A stretch of DNA of 18,650 bases from Mageeibacillus sp. UBA5438 (GCA_002427535.1 DIRK01000041.1:1015-19664), one strand, 5' to 3'; positions 8,401 to 15,724 are shown, counted from the first letter of the stretch. Translations and numbers: made by a program. Notes: generated by a model from the sequence alone, not told the origin.

Positions 8401-8529
8401 CGCGACGAGCGCGGCCGTGTCTTCGACGCTTTGGTCCACGAGTTGGAAGCGAAAGCCGGGAAAGAAATGACGGCCGTCATAACTGCGGTTACCACAGAAT
8501 ATCCCTGGCTGTTGAACAATGAACATTAA
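5497..8529 (+). CDS. ygfK: YgfK, putative selenate reductase-type Fe-S/flavin oxidoreductase subunit
   Basis: 1010 residues; E. coli YgfK is about 1030 and begins with a near-identical MGDIMRPIPF (here MSDIMRPISF), confirming the start. Domains: an N-terminal dihydroorotate/dihydropyrimidine-dehydrogenase-like TIM barrel (about 1-420, with GPAAGPH, LKTVQ, LHGCPPDEIE, FAGGAD); a GltD-like Cys cluster (C448, C453, C458, C489, C497, C501, C505) expected to bind [4Fe-4S]; tandem Rossmann domains with VIGAGPGG (548-555) for FAD and VVGAGDVAMDAAR (675-687) for NAD(P)H; and a C-terminal ferredoxin domain (C880, C883, C887, C890, C894; C920, C923, C926, C930). It is built like dihydropyrimidine dehydrogenase or NADPH-GOGAT. 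The selenate-reductase name is historical; in this context it probably transfers electrons to or from a purine or pyrimidine-like substrate. 'Sec' is not encoded: there are no in-frame TGA codons. Confidence 0.94.
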   Translation: MSDIMRPISFANLIEWSLEEYKKQGRVFGLDKSKFYVNEKGSRFTTPFGDKIASAVGPAAGPHSQLAQNIIVSYLAGARFMELKTVQKMDGEEIRHAVAKPCINAEDECYNCEWSTELTVEEAFDEYVKAWVAIKVLSVEFGLSDGHDFAYNMSVGYDLDGIKLPKMDAFIEGLKDASDTPAFKEAITYLKDHLDSFEKVDEAVVDAISPSLCHSVTLSTLHGCPPDEIERIAHYLLTEKHLHTFVKCNPTMLGYEYVRETLDTLGYDYIQFPDKHFLADLQYDDAVGIFTRMLKVAKEKGLAFGVKLSNTCPVDVKRNEVPSEEMYMSGRSLMPLTINLAVKLSKAFDGKLPISFAGGADAFNLKDILEVGIGPVTMATTLLKPGGYMRFYQMARETEDVLGNPGQVDLKKLDQLADQMLADPRMQKRWREKVASRKTESELPLYDCYKAPCKDGGCPIEQQIPEYNTLVARGEYAEAMRVIAIDNPCPTITGVLCAQPCREHCTRLDYDESVHMRDIKKKAADEAQDAYIGKMAPSALKSDKKVAVIGAGPGGMAAAYYLRRNGITTDVYEKRSASHGIVRYAIPSFRISKEEIDRDFRLVEATGVNFHFNADPKFDLKELKKTHDYVVIATGAWDKGRSPVKEGADRVIDALDFLIDVKENGERDLGKKIAVVGAGDVAMDAARLAKRMPGDPEVTIVYRRTEMYAPASQDEFDGAMEEGVLWRELLAPVSYDGKALVCEKQQLGAFDDSGRRASVGTGEFETLAFDTVIGATGARVDKSLFETLGMNVDSYGDPRLSSAMESSIDGVYVVGDCRKGPSTVVAAMGDAKKAALDILEKEALEHDFVHVEVPVDEPTIVERRGELVAGRLPSEEGLRCLICDQVCRICTEVCPNRANVAITVTGFVNSEQIVHIDGMCNECGNCATFCPHAGKPYKDKLTVFWSEADFADSENIGFLKLTDQAYRIRDERGRVFDALVHELEAKAGKEMTAVITAVTTEYPWLLNNEH

Positions 8530-8594
8530 TGAGTAAAAACGGCTTTCTGTCCCAAGTGAATTATATGTGGGACGGACATGACAGGAGGAAGTAA

Positions 8595-9917
8595 ATGATT
8601 ATTGGTAATGGACGACTCGTGACAAACGATCCTGATCATCCTTATTTTGAAAATGGCGCGATTCGGGTCCTGGATGAACTGGTGGATGCTGTCGGTGATT
8701 TTGAGGAATTAAAGGCCAAGTATCCGGAGGATGAAGTGCTGGATGCACAGGGCCGTGTGATTATGCCCGGCATGATCAACGCGCATACCCATATCTACAG
8801 TTCATACGCGCGCGGCATGGGCGTGTCAAAGCCGACAAGGAATTTCCCGGAAATTTTGGAAAATCTCTGGTGGGCACTTGATCGTAGCTTGACAGAAGAA
8901 GACAATTCCCTGTCCGCGTACACAACGTATATCGACAGTATCCGCAATGGTGTCACAACGCTATTTGACCACCACGCAAGCCCGCATTCGGCGACCGGTT
9001 CACTGTTTACCCTGGCGGAAGCGGCAAAAGAGATCGGTATCCGCGGCTCCTTCTCGATGGAACTCTCGGATCGTGACGGCGTTGAAGTCGCTGAGCGCGA
9101 GATCAAAGAGAACGTGGACTTCATCAAGGCCATGAACACCGATGAGCAGGACATGATTAAAGGCATGTTCGGTATGCACGCGTCATTCACCATCTCCGAT
9201 GAGACCATGGAAAAAGTGAAAGTCGCGATGGAAGGCATCGACGCCGGCTACCACATCCACGTGGGAGAAGGGCGCGAAGACCAGTACGACAGCCTCGAGA
9301 AATATGACATGCGCGTGACTGAGCGCCTTTTGGGCTGGGGACTTCTCGGGCCTAAATCAATCGCGGTCCACGCGGTCAACGTCAATGGACGCGAGCTCGA
9401 TATCTTGGCGGAGACAGACACCTCCGTCGTGCACAACCCCATGTCGAATATGGGGAACGCGGTGGGCGCGACCCCGGTGCTCGGAATGCTTCGCAGAGGC
9501 ATTCGCCTGGGGCTTGGAACAGACGCCTACACGCACGACATGTTCGAATCGATCAAGGTATCAAAGATCCTGCAATCGCACCGCTTGGCCAACCCCACGG
9601 TCGGCTTTGGCGAAGCGCTGAAGCTTCAGTACGAAGGCAACCCGGCGATCGCGGCTCAGCACTTCCAGCGTCCGTTGGGCGTGTTGAAAGAAGGCGCGTA
9701 CGCCGACATCATCACCCTCGATTACTATCCATTCACCCCCTTCGGGGCCGATAACTGGAAGGGTCACCTGTTGTTTGGAGGCTACGGCCGCATGACCAAC
9801 GACGTGGTGATTAACGGTAAGGTGATCATGAGAAACCGTGAGATCAAGACGGTTGACGAAGAGAAGATCTTTGCCCGCACAAAAGAGCGCGCGGCAACCA
9901 TTTGGCCGAATCTGTAA
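8595..9917 (+). CDS. ssnA: SsnA-family metal-dependent aminohydrolase
   Basis: 440 residues, amidohydrolase superfamily (guanine deaminase/chlorohydrolase branch). Metal and catalytic motifs: INAHTHIYSS with H64 and H66, DHHASP at 125-130 (a segment shared with E. coli SsnA), GYHIHVGEG with H220/H222 and E225, AVHAVN with H259, and LGTD with D310. N- and C-terminal beta-sandwich parts (1-59 and about 370-440) flank the barrel. The family removes amino groups from heterocycles, and its repeated pairing with YgfK, HyuA and XdhD supports a purine-derived ring as substrate, for example in deamination or hydrolytic opening; the exact step is unproven. AGGAGG at 8583-8588, 6 nt before the ATG, is the best ribosome binding site in the window. 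It follows ygfK after 65 nt with no terminator. Confidence 0.92.
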   Translation: MIIGNGRLVTNDPDHPYFENGAIRVLDELVDAVGDFEELKAKYPEDEVLDAQGRVIMPGMINAHTHIYSSYARGMGVSKPTRNFPEILENLWWALDRSLTEEDNSLSAYTTYIDSIRNGVTTLFDHHASPHSATGSLFTLAEAAKEIGIRGSFSMELSDRDGVEVAEREIKENVDFIKAMNTDEQDMIKGMFGMHASFTISDETMEKVKVAMEGIDAGYHIHVGEGREDQYDSLEKYDMRVTERLLGWGLLGPKSIAVHAVNVNGRELDILAETDTSVVHNPMSNMGNAVGATPVLGMLRRGIRLGLGTDAYTHDMFESIKVSKILQSHRLANPTVGFGEALKLQYEGNPAIAAQHFQRPLGVLKEGAYADIITLDYYPFTPFGADNWKGHLLFGGYGRMTNDVVINGKVIMRNREIKTVDEEKIFARTKERAATIWPNL

Positions 9918-9955
9918 TTATGGCGACCTTAGCTTAAAGAAGCAACAGTTTAACG

Positions 9956-9984
9956 GCTGTGCCGGATCACGTATCCGGCACAGC
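9956..9984 (+). other. Perfect 12-bp hairpin between ssnA and hydA
   Basis: GCTGTGCCGGAT (9956-9967) pairs perfectly with ATCCGGCACAGC (9973-9984) around a 5-nt loop. The sequence that follows (GCTTTCAAGAGG) has no U tract, so it is not a standard terminator. It ends 8 nt before the hydA ribosome binding site and could protect or punctuate the mRNA, or act as a weak terminator. Confidence 0.6.
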
Positions 9985-10003
9985 GCTTTCAAGAGGAAAA
10001 TCC

Positions 10004-11407
10004 ATGGAAAAGACCATTTTGCTGAAAGACGGCTTCGTTGTCCTCCCCGACGAGACAATACAAGGCGATATTCGCATCCGAGGTGAAGTCATCGAAGCAG
10101 TCGGGAATCTTTCACCCCTGCCGGGAGAAGAAGCGATCGATTGTAAGGGCATGTATTTATTGCCCGGAGGCATTGAAACACATACGCACCTCCAACTCGA
10201 ATCGATGGGCACCGTCACCGCGGATGATTTTGCGACGGGCACGCGCGCGGCGCTTGCGGGCGGGACGACGACCGTCATCGATTTTGCGACGCAGTTCCAC
10301 GGTGAATCCATGGCGCGCGGACTTCAGCGTTGGCACGAAAAGGCCGATGGGAAGTGTGCCATCGACTATGGATTTCATATGGCGATGACCGAATGGAATC
10401 AATCGTTAAAAGCCGAGATGGAAGGAATTGTGGCAGGCGGGATCAGCTCTTTTAAAATGTATATGGCGTACAAGAACAACATGATGGTGCAAGAAGATGA
10501 AATCTACGACGCCTTGGAGGAAACGAAACGTCTTGGCGCGACGATCGGATTTCACTGTGAAAACGGCTTACTCATCGATGTGTTGGTAAAAGAAGAACGG
10601 GCGAAGGGACACCTTTCCCCTTACTACCACCCGCTGACGCGACCGGATGTGTTCGAAGAAGAGGCAATCATCCGGCTTGAGGCTGTGAACTACCTTTTGA
10701 ATGCCCCTCATTATGTCGTTCACCTGTCGACCGCCAAGGGTTTATCGGCGATTAAGTGCACACGGGAACGCGGCATCGGGGTCATTGTTGAAACATGCCC
10801 TCAGTATTTGCTGCTTGATTCATCGCGCTACGGCAGCGCGTCAAACGACGATTTCGAGTCGGCGAAGTACATCATCAGTCCGCCTTTGCGCGAACGCCGC
10901 GATCAGGAGGCTCTGTGGGATGGCTTGGTATCGGGAGAGATCCAGTTTGTCGGAACGGATCACTGCTCCTTTAACTTTGCCGGTCAAAAAGATATGGGCC
11001 GTGATGACTTTTCAAAAATCCCCGGCGGCGCTCCCGGGATTGAAACACGTATGCACTTGCTTTACGCCTACGGCGTCGCCAAGGGGCGCATGGATATCAA
11101 CCGCTATTCGGTCGTGACATCCACTAACGCGGCCAAATATTTTGGCCTGTATCCGAAAAAAGGCATCCTCCAAGCAGGAAGTGACGCTGACATCGTCGTC
11201 TTAGATCCCAATGTCGAATGGACGCTGACATCGGATGCGTTGCACGAAAATTGCGACTATACACCCTACGAAGGCTTTGCCATGAACGGAAAAATTCGCG
11301 ATGTATTCTTGCGCGGACGAAGGAAGCTCGCCTCTGGTAAGATTGTGATTGAGGAAGCGGACGGACAATACTTAAGACGCAAGCTTCCGAACGTGGATAT
11401 TCGTTAA
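10004..11407 (+). CDS. hydA: Dihydropyrimidinase/D-hydantoinase family cyclic amidohydrolase
   Basis: 467 residues, the usual length for dihydropyrimidinases and phenylhydantoinases (E. coli HyuA about 460). The binuclear metal site is complete: GGIETHTHLQ with H60 and H62, SSFKMYMAYK with K151 (the carboxylated lysine), GFHCENG with H184, VVHLST with H240, and FVGTDHCSF with D319. ETCPQYLLLD (263-272) and ISPPLRE (291-297) are also family hallmarks. It hydrolyses cyclic amides (hydantoins, dihydropyrimidines, possibly xanthine- or urate-derived imidazolone rings) to N-carbamoyl products, which makes it a natural partner for YgeY and YgeW. The start is ATG 10004 with AGAGG at 9992-9996; an open frame reaches 9959 but runs through the hairpin. 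The gap to the dehydrogenase gene is 45 nt, suggesting cotranscription. Confidence 0.92.
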   Translation: MEKTILLKDGFVVLPDETIQGDIRIRGEVIEAVGNLSPLPGEEAIDCKGMYLLPGGIETHTHLQLESMGTVTADDFATGTRAALAGGTTTVIDFATQFHGESMARGLQRWHEKADGKCAIDYGFHMAMTEWNQSLKAEMEGIVAGGISSFKMYMAYKNNMMVQEDEIYDALEETKRLGATIGFHCENGLLIDVLVKEERAKGHLSPYYHPLTRPDVFEEEAIIRLEAVNYLLNAPHYVVHLSTAKGLSAIKCTRERGIGVIVETCPQYLLLDSSRYGSASNDDFESAKYIISPPLRERRDQEALWDGLVSGEIQFVGTDHCSFNFAGQKDMGRDDFSKIPGGAPGIETRMHLLYAYGVAKGRMDINRYSVVTSTNAAKYFGLYPKKGILQAGSDADIVVLDPNVEWTLTSDALHENCDYTPYEGFAMNGKIRDVFLRGRRKLASGKIVIEEADGQYLRRKLPNVDIR

Positions 11408-11437
11408 GTGGCGATCCAATAAATGATTTTAAAATTA

Positions 11438-11444
11438 GGGGAGG
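11438..11444 (+). promoter_or_regulatory. Ribosome binding site fixing the xanthine dehydrogenase start at 11453
   Basis: GGGGAGG lies 8 nt before ATG 11453, while the in-frame ATG at 11423 lacks an AG-rich site. The downstream start also matches the usual beginning of a [2Fe-2S] domain a few residues before the first beta strand. Confidence 0.8.
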
Positions 11445-11452
11445 AAGTGACC

Positions 11453-14023
11453 ATGTCCTGGACTTTAACGGTCAACGATCAACAACATACCATTCTAGAA
11501 GATAAGCGACTCATCGATTTCTTAAGAAACGATCTCGGACTTACTTCGGTCAAAGACGGATGCAGCGAGGGCGCCTGCGGAACATGCTCCGTCGATATTG
11601 ACGGCAAGCTTGTCAAAGCCTGCATCATGAAAGTCTCACGCTATGACGGCGCAAACATTATTACCGTAGAGGGCCTTTCGTCAAGAGAAAAGGAAGTCTA
11701 CGTTCACGCCTTCGGGGAGGCGGGTGCCGTGCAATGCGGATACTGCACGCCGGGGATGGTCATGGCCGCCAAGGTGCTGCTCGATAAAAATCCCGAGCCT
11801 ACGCGTGACGATATCGCCAAGGCGATCACGGGCAATTTATGCCGTTGCACCGGGTATAAAAAGATCATTGACGCAATCGAAATGGCCGCGCGCTTTTTGA
11901 GGACAGGTGAAGAGGTCCCGTCCCTTGATTTCGACGTACGCGTCGGGGATCGGTCGCCACGTGTTGACGTCGCCGAAAAGGTGCTTGGCACAGGCAAATT
12001 CCCCGATGACTTCCAGTTTGATGACATGGTATACGGCAGGGCGCTTCGCACGCCGTATCCGCGCGCACGCGTGAATCGTATCGACGTGTCAATAGCCTTA
12101 AAGCACCCTGACTGCATTACGGTGCTGACCGCAAAAGACGTCCCCAACAACACCATAGGGCATATTGTCCAGGACTGGGATGTCATGATCCCAGAAGGAG
12201 AAGTCACGCGCTTTATTGGGGATTCTGTGGCCTTGGTCGCGTCGAAAAAACGCGAAAGCCTCCAAGAGCTGCTCGATTTAATCGAAGTCGATTACACGGA
12301 ACTTGAACCGGTATTGGATCCTTTCGAGGCGATGAAAGAAGACGCCCCGAAGATCCATAAGAACGGCAACATCCTGTCAAGTGAACGCCTGATCCGCGGC
12401 GACGCGCATAAAGCGGTGGCCGAAGCGGCGCATGTGGTGACAGAAACCTACCGCGTGTCTTGGGAAGAGCACGCTTTCTTGGAAACAGAAACCGCGATTG
12501 CCTGGCCCTCAGAGGATGGCGGCGTCCATATGATCACGGCGTCGCAGTCCATCTACGATGAACAGCGCGAAGTATCGAATATGTTGCAACTAAAACCGGA
12601 GCAGGTTCATATCCGCTCTGCCCTGGTCGGCGGCGCCTTTGGCGGCCGTGAGGACATGAGTGTGCAGCATCACGCGGCACTGTTGGCATGGAAGACCGGC
12701 CTGCGTGTGAACGTGACGCTGTCGCGCTATGAGAGCACGATCATGCACACCAAGCGCCACCCCATGACTATGAAGATGACCACCTCCTGCGACGCGGATG
12801 GAAGAATCACCGCGCTCATCGCGGAGATCATCGCGGACACGGGTGCTTACGCTTCATTGGGCGGCCCTGTCACCCAAAGAGCCTGCACGCACGCGGGCGG
12901 CCCTTACAATTTCCAAAATGTTGACATCACGGGCAAGGCCGTCTATACGAATAACGTCGTATCCGGTGCTTTCCGCGGTTTTGGCGTCACGCAAAGTTGC
13001 TACGCCATGGAATCGAACCTGAATCTTTTGGCCGCTAAATGCGGGATGGATCCCTGGGATTTCCGCTACCTCAACGTCGTAAGGCCCGGCGATGTGTTAC
13101 CGAACGGCCAGATTGTGGACGAGAGCTGCGGATTGGCCGAGTGCCTCGAAGCCGTGAAAGAGGCTTACGACTCAAGTCCCTACGCGGGACTTGCCTGCGG
13201 CTTTAAAAACAGCGGACTCGGGGTGGGCGTGCCTGACTTCGGGCGCTGCACATTGTCGGTTGAAAAGGGCAAAATTCACATTCGCACATCGGCGGCTTGC
13301 TCCGGACAGGGTGTCGCGCAGATGGTCACCGCCATCGTTTGTCAGACATTGAACTGTGAGGTCACCGATACTGTTTTCGAGATGCCCGACACAGATCGCA
13401 CACCGGACGCGGGAACGAGTACCGCTTCAAGGCAGACCCTCTTCACGGGCGAGGCGACACGTCAGGCGGCGGCCGATTTGAAAGCGGCCCTTGACGCTGC
13501 GGGCGGCGATATTTCGAAGATTGAAGGGATGGAATTCTTTGGTGAATTTGGTCCCCCGACCGATCCGCTCGGTTCCGATAAAGAGAACCCCGTAAGCCAT
13601 ATCGGCTACAGCTACGGCTGTGAGGTTGCCCTGATCGATGAAAAAGGCGAACTCCAAAAAATGGTCGGCGCTTATGACGTTGGCACGCCGGTGAACATTA
13701 CCGCCGTTGAAGGTCAGATCGAAGGCGGCTGTGTCATGAGCCTTGGCTACGCCTTGACAGAAGAGTTTGTCAATCCCGGAGGCATCCCGAAATTTAAACT
13801 GGGGACCTATGGCCTATTCCGCGCCAACCGCATCCCTGAGATGGAGACCCATATTGTGAAGGGCCCGGGATACGTGGATGTTGCCTACGGGGCCCGCGGA
13901 ATCGGTGAGCTTGCCTGCGTGCCGATCGCGCCTTCTGTCGCGCATGCTTACTACAGGCAGGACGGGAAGATGCGGACAAGTCTCCCCATGGAGGACACGT
14001 TCTACCGCAAGAAAAAATCTTAA
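11453..14023 (+). CDS. xdhD: Selenium-dependent xanthine dehydrogenase-like molybdenum hydroxylase, two-domain (XdhD type)
   Basis: 856 residues. Residues 1-150 hold the two [2Fe-2S] domains: C37, C42, C45, C57 (GCSEGACGTC) for the plant-type cluster and C95, C98, C130, C132 (QCGYCTPG, NLCRCTGY) for the helical cluster. Residues about 170-856 are the molybdopterin-binding region with GGAFGGRED (393-401), GAFRGFG (505-511) and the catalytic glutamate E819 in GARGIGEL. The FAD domain of classical xanthine dehydrogenases is absent, as in E. coli XdhD, and no FAD-subunit gene follows in the window. The enzyme hydroxylates purine carbons (for example hypoxanthine, xanthine, urate interconversion). 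Any selenium would be a labile cofactor ligand, not selenocysteine; no in-frame TGA occurs. Its place beside YgfK, SsnA and HyuA supports purine use. The next gene starts 5 nt after the stop. Confidence 0.92.
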   Translation: MSWTLTVNDQQHTILEDKRLIDFLRNDLGLTSVKDGCSEGACGTCSVDIDGKLVKACIMKVSRYDGANIITVEGLSSREKEVYVHAFGEAGAVQCGYCTPGMVMAAKVLLDKNPEPTRDDIAKAITGNLCRCTGYKKIIDAIEMAARFLRTGEEVPSLDFDVRVGDRSPRVDVAEKVLGTGKFPDDFQFDDMVYGRALRTPYPRARVNRIDVSIALKHPDCITVLTAKDVPNNTIGHIVQDWDVMIPEGEVTRFIGDSVALVASKKRESLQELLDLIEVDYTELEPVLDPFEAMKEDAPKIHKNGNILSSERLIRGDAHKAVAEAAHVVTETYRVSWEEHAFLETETAIAWPSEDGGVHMITASQSIYDEQREVSNMLQLKPEQVHIRSALVGGAFGGREDMSVQHHAALLAWKTGLRVNVTLSRYESTIMHTKRHPMTMKMTTSCDADGRITALIAEIIADTGAYASLGGPVTQRACTHAGGPYNFQNVDITGKAVYTNNVVSGAFRGFGVTQSCYAMESNLNLLAAKCGMDPWDFRYLNVVRPGDVLPNGQIVDESCGLAECLEAVKEAYDSSPYAGLACGFKNSGLGVGVPDFGRCTLSVEKGKIHIRTSAACSGQGVAQMVTAIVCQTLNCEVTDTVFEMPDTDRTPDAGTSTASRQTLFTGEATRQAAADLKAALDAAGGDISKIEGMEFFGEFGPPTDPLGSDKENPVSHIGYSYGCEVALIDEKGELQKMVGAYDVGTPVNITAVEGQIEGGCVMSLGYALTEEFVNPGGIPKFKLGTYGLFRANRIPEMETHIVKGPGYVDVAYGARGIGELACVPIAPSVAHAYYRQDGKMRTSLPMEDTFYRKKKS

Positions 14024-14028
14024 AAAAC

Positions 14029-15033
14029 GTGAACAACCCGCTGAAAACAAATGTACTTCGCGGGGCGGCCGTGATTGTCGCCTCAAAACCGCTCGAACCG
14101 AAAGACTCTGTCTCCGGTTTGAGCGGTGAGCGAAAGCGCGTCTTGCCTGCGACGATTAAAGCAGGGCAGGTGACTTTTTTAGAGCGGGTGATCATCCGCT
14201 TGCAAACCCTCGGCGTCGCTCCCATCGTGGTCATCACCGGATTTGAAAATGAACCACTCGAGCGCAATCTATCTAAGATGGGCGTGGTCTGCCTGAATAT
14301 CGAAAACTGGAAAGACAGCTCCCTATTCGCAGACGCGATGGAGGGGATCTTGTATGTATCGAGAACCTGCGATGCCTGCGATAAGATCCTTCTGGCAACC
14401 CCTTTAATCCCCGCGGTATCAACAGAGACCCTGACACAGTTACTCTCGTCCAAAAGCCCTTTGAGCGTACCTGTGTTTGAAGGGATCGAGGGACTTCCGA
14501 TTGTATTTGATAAGGCGATCGTGTCAGAGTTCGAAAAAATCAAAGGTGACGGGACCCTGTCGGATTTCACCCGGATAGCCCCGGAATATGTGGCAAGAAT
14601 TGAGGTGCCGGATCAGGGGATATTGTCGGCTTTAAGTGTCACAGAAGACTTCGATGACGATCTGGGGGCTCAAGGGAAGGCGTTACATTTGCCGATGCGC
14701 GCCCGCATAAAACTTGGTTTGGCACGCGAAACAGTGTTTTTCGGGCCCGGACCCGCCACGCTCCTCCGGCTCATCGATGAGACAGGTTCTGTGCGCACCG
14801 CCTGTGTTCGCATGAAGCTGTCCTACAGCAAGGGATGGCAAATTTTAAATCTCTTAGAGGAACAGCTGGGGCAGCAGGTGATTGAACGAAGGACCGGAGG
14901 GCAGGAAGGCGGTAGTTCTCGCTTGACGGACGCCGGCCGCGATTTGCTTTACCGCTATGAAAGCTTGGCGTCGGAGGCTCAGTCGAGTGTCAATGCCTTA
15001 TTTGATAGAATCTTTAGTGATTTCTTAAATTAA
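14029..15033 (+). CDS. Degenerate MobA/MocA-like NTP-transferase fold fused to ModE-type winged-helix domain
   Basis: 334 residues. Residues about 11-205 look like a nucleotidyltransferase of the MobA/MocA (molybdenum cofactor guanylyl/cytidylyl) family: VLPATIKAGQVTFLERVIIR (38-57) matches the 'GkplLerv' segment and APIVVITGFE (64-73) the following strand. The glycine-rich AAGxSxRMG loop is missing (VIVASKPLEPKDS at 15-27), and the metal-binding Asp expected in a 'DxP' motif is not present (LLATPLIPAV, 121-130), so catalysis is doubtful. Residues about 222-315 are a ModE N-terminal DNA-binding domain: GPATLLRLIDETGSVRTAC, SYSKGWQILN, and the wing RRTGGQEGGSSRLTDAG, matching ModE's RATGGKGGGGAVLT. 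No MOP domain follows. It is probably a regulator reporting on molybdenum-cofactor or nucleotide state, or a cofactor-maturation factor with a DNA-binding tail. The start is GTG at 14029 with no strong ribosome binding site, so translational coupling to the dehydrogenase is likely. Confidence 0.8.
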   Translation: MNNPLKTNVLRGAAVIVASKPLEPKDSVSGLSGERKRVLPATIKAGQVTFLERVIIRLQTLGVAPIVVITGFENEPLERNLSKMGVVCLNIENWKDSSLFADAMEGILYVSRTCDACDKILLATPLIPAVSTETLTQLLSSKSPLSVPVFEGIEGLPIVFDKAIVSEFEKIKGDGTLSDFTRIAPEYVARIEVPDQGILSALSVTEDFDDDLGAQGKALHLPMRARIKLGLARETVFFGPGPATLLRLIDETGSVRTACVRMKLSYSKGWQILNLLEEQLGQQVIERRTGGQEGGSSRLTDAGRDLLYRYESLASEAQSSVNALFDRIFSDFLN

Positions 15034-15119
15034 ATCACCTAAGGTCATAAAGAGGACATGAATTGTCAATAAGAATTCAATTGTCATCCGTTACAGTGTC
15101 ACGCATATGCGCTAACTCG

Positions 15120-15128
15120 TGCGATAAT
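15120..15128 (+). promoter_or_regulatory. Extended -10 promoter for the 15184-18650 operon
   Basis: TGCGATAAT at 15120-15128 is an extended -10 closely matching the TGCTATAAT of the locus promoter. The -35 region is poor. Just upstream are two AATTGTCA direct repeats (15061-15068 and 15079-15086, 18 nt apart) and a perfect 10-bp palindrome CGCATATGCG (15102-15111) where a -35 box or operator would sit. The rest of 15034-15183 holds no gene. A weak hairpin (15017-15023 with 15032-15038) lies at the end of the preceding gene but has no U tract. Confidence 0.5.
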
Positions 15129-15183
15129 ACAGACACAGTCCAAAAGCCGAAGATTGCGCGGATACCGCGGGGAGGAGAGCACG

Positions 15184-15687
15184 ATGACAGAGCAAAGTCA
15201 ATCATTCGAAACAATCGAAAGTACCGAAGCGATGAAAACTGACCCACCGGTTCAAACAGAACCCGCGGTGCCTTATGCGGCGCCTTTGCCGGCGTACGCG
15301 CCTGCCTATGCTGAACCAAAACCGAAGAAAGTAAAAACGGGGGTGCCCGGACTCACCGGATTTGGGTTCACAGCCGCCTTGCTCGGCCTGTTCTTAATGC
15401 CTTTTTACAAGGAGGCATTTGACCAGTACCTGTTCTATGAGGGCGCAAAGGAATTTTTGCTGAACTATTATTACTACGCGACGATCTCGATCGGAAGCGT
15501 GAGCGCGCTGTTGGCCTTGTTGGGCCTTGTGCTCACACCGATCGGTGTGCATCTTTCGAGGCGGCGTCAAAGCGATGGACGGGCGCTCGGCATTGCCGGC
15601 ACCTTGATCGCGCTTGTTGCCCTGATACTTATTGCGGCCGTGACGGTAAGTCATATCATGCTGTTCGGGTGGTTGTTCCCCCACTAA
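15184..15687 (+). CDS. Small membrane protein with Pro/Ala-rich N-terminus (DUF4190-like)
   Basis: 167 residues. Residues 1-55 are polar and Pro/Ala-rich (PVQTEPAVPYAAPLPAYAP, 22-40) with a basic patch (KPKKVK, 46-51) just before the membrane. Hydrophobic spans lie at about 57-75, 98-122 and 134-160; the last two form a pair linked by a basic loop (SRRRQSDGRALGIAG, 125-139) resembling the DUF4190 'G..lai.Gi' pattern. The fold assignment is tentative and the function unknown. The cytoplasmic side is probably the N-terminus by the positive-inside rule. GGAGGAG at 15171-15177, 6 nt upstream, selects ATG 15184 over an in-frame TTG at 15154. It is the first gene after the 15120 promoter, 37 nt before the acyl-CoA synthetase gene. 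Confidence 0.75.
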   Translation: MTEQSQSFETIESTEAMKTDPPVQTEPAVPYAAPLPAYAPAYAEPKPKKVKTGVPGLTGFGFTAALLGLFLMPFYKEAFDQYLFYEGAKEFLLNYYYYATISIGSVSALLALLGLVLTPIGVHLSRRRQSDGRALGIAGTLIALVALILIAAVTVSHIMLFGWLFPH

Positions 15688-15724
15688 GACTGATCAAAGA
15701 AAATAAGGAGGCTTACGCCGTAAA

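Noticed and set aside
5497..8529. Selenocysteine (in-frame TGA) in YgfK, suggested by the 'selenate reductase' name and selenium context
   Set aside because: The frame is open without TGA from start to stop; any selenium link would be through a cofactor, not an encoded residue.
8549..8573. Hairpin GTCCCA...TGGGAC between ygfK and ssnA
   Set aside because: Only 6 bp with a 13-nt loop and no U tract; too weak to call as a terminator.
13794..14570. A 258-codon minus-strand open frame across the xdhD / ModE-fusion junction
   Set aside because: It is antisense to two well-supported genes, has low-complexity Ser/Arg-rich composition and no ribosome binding site of note.
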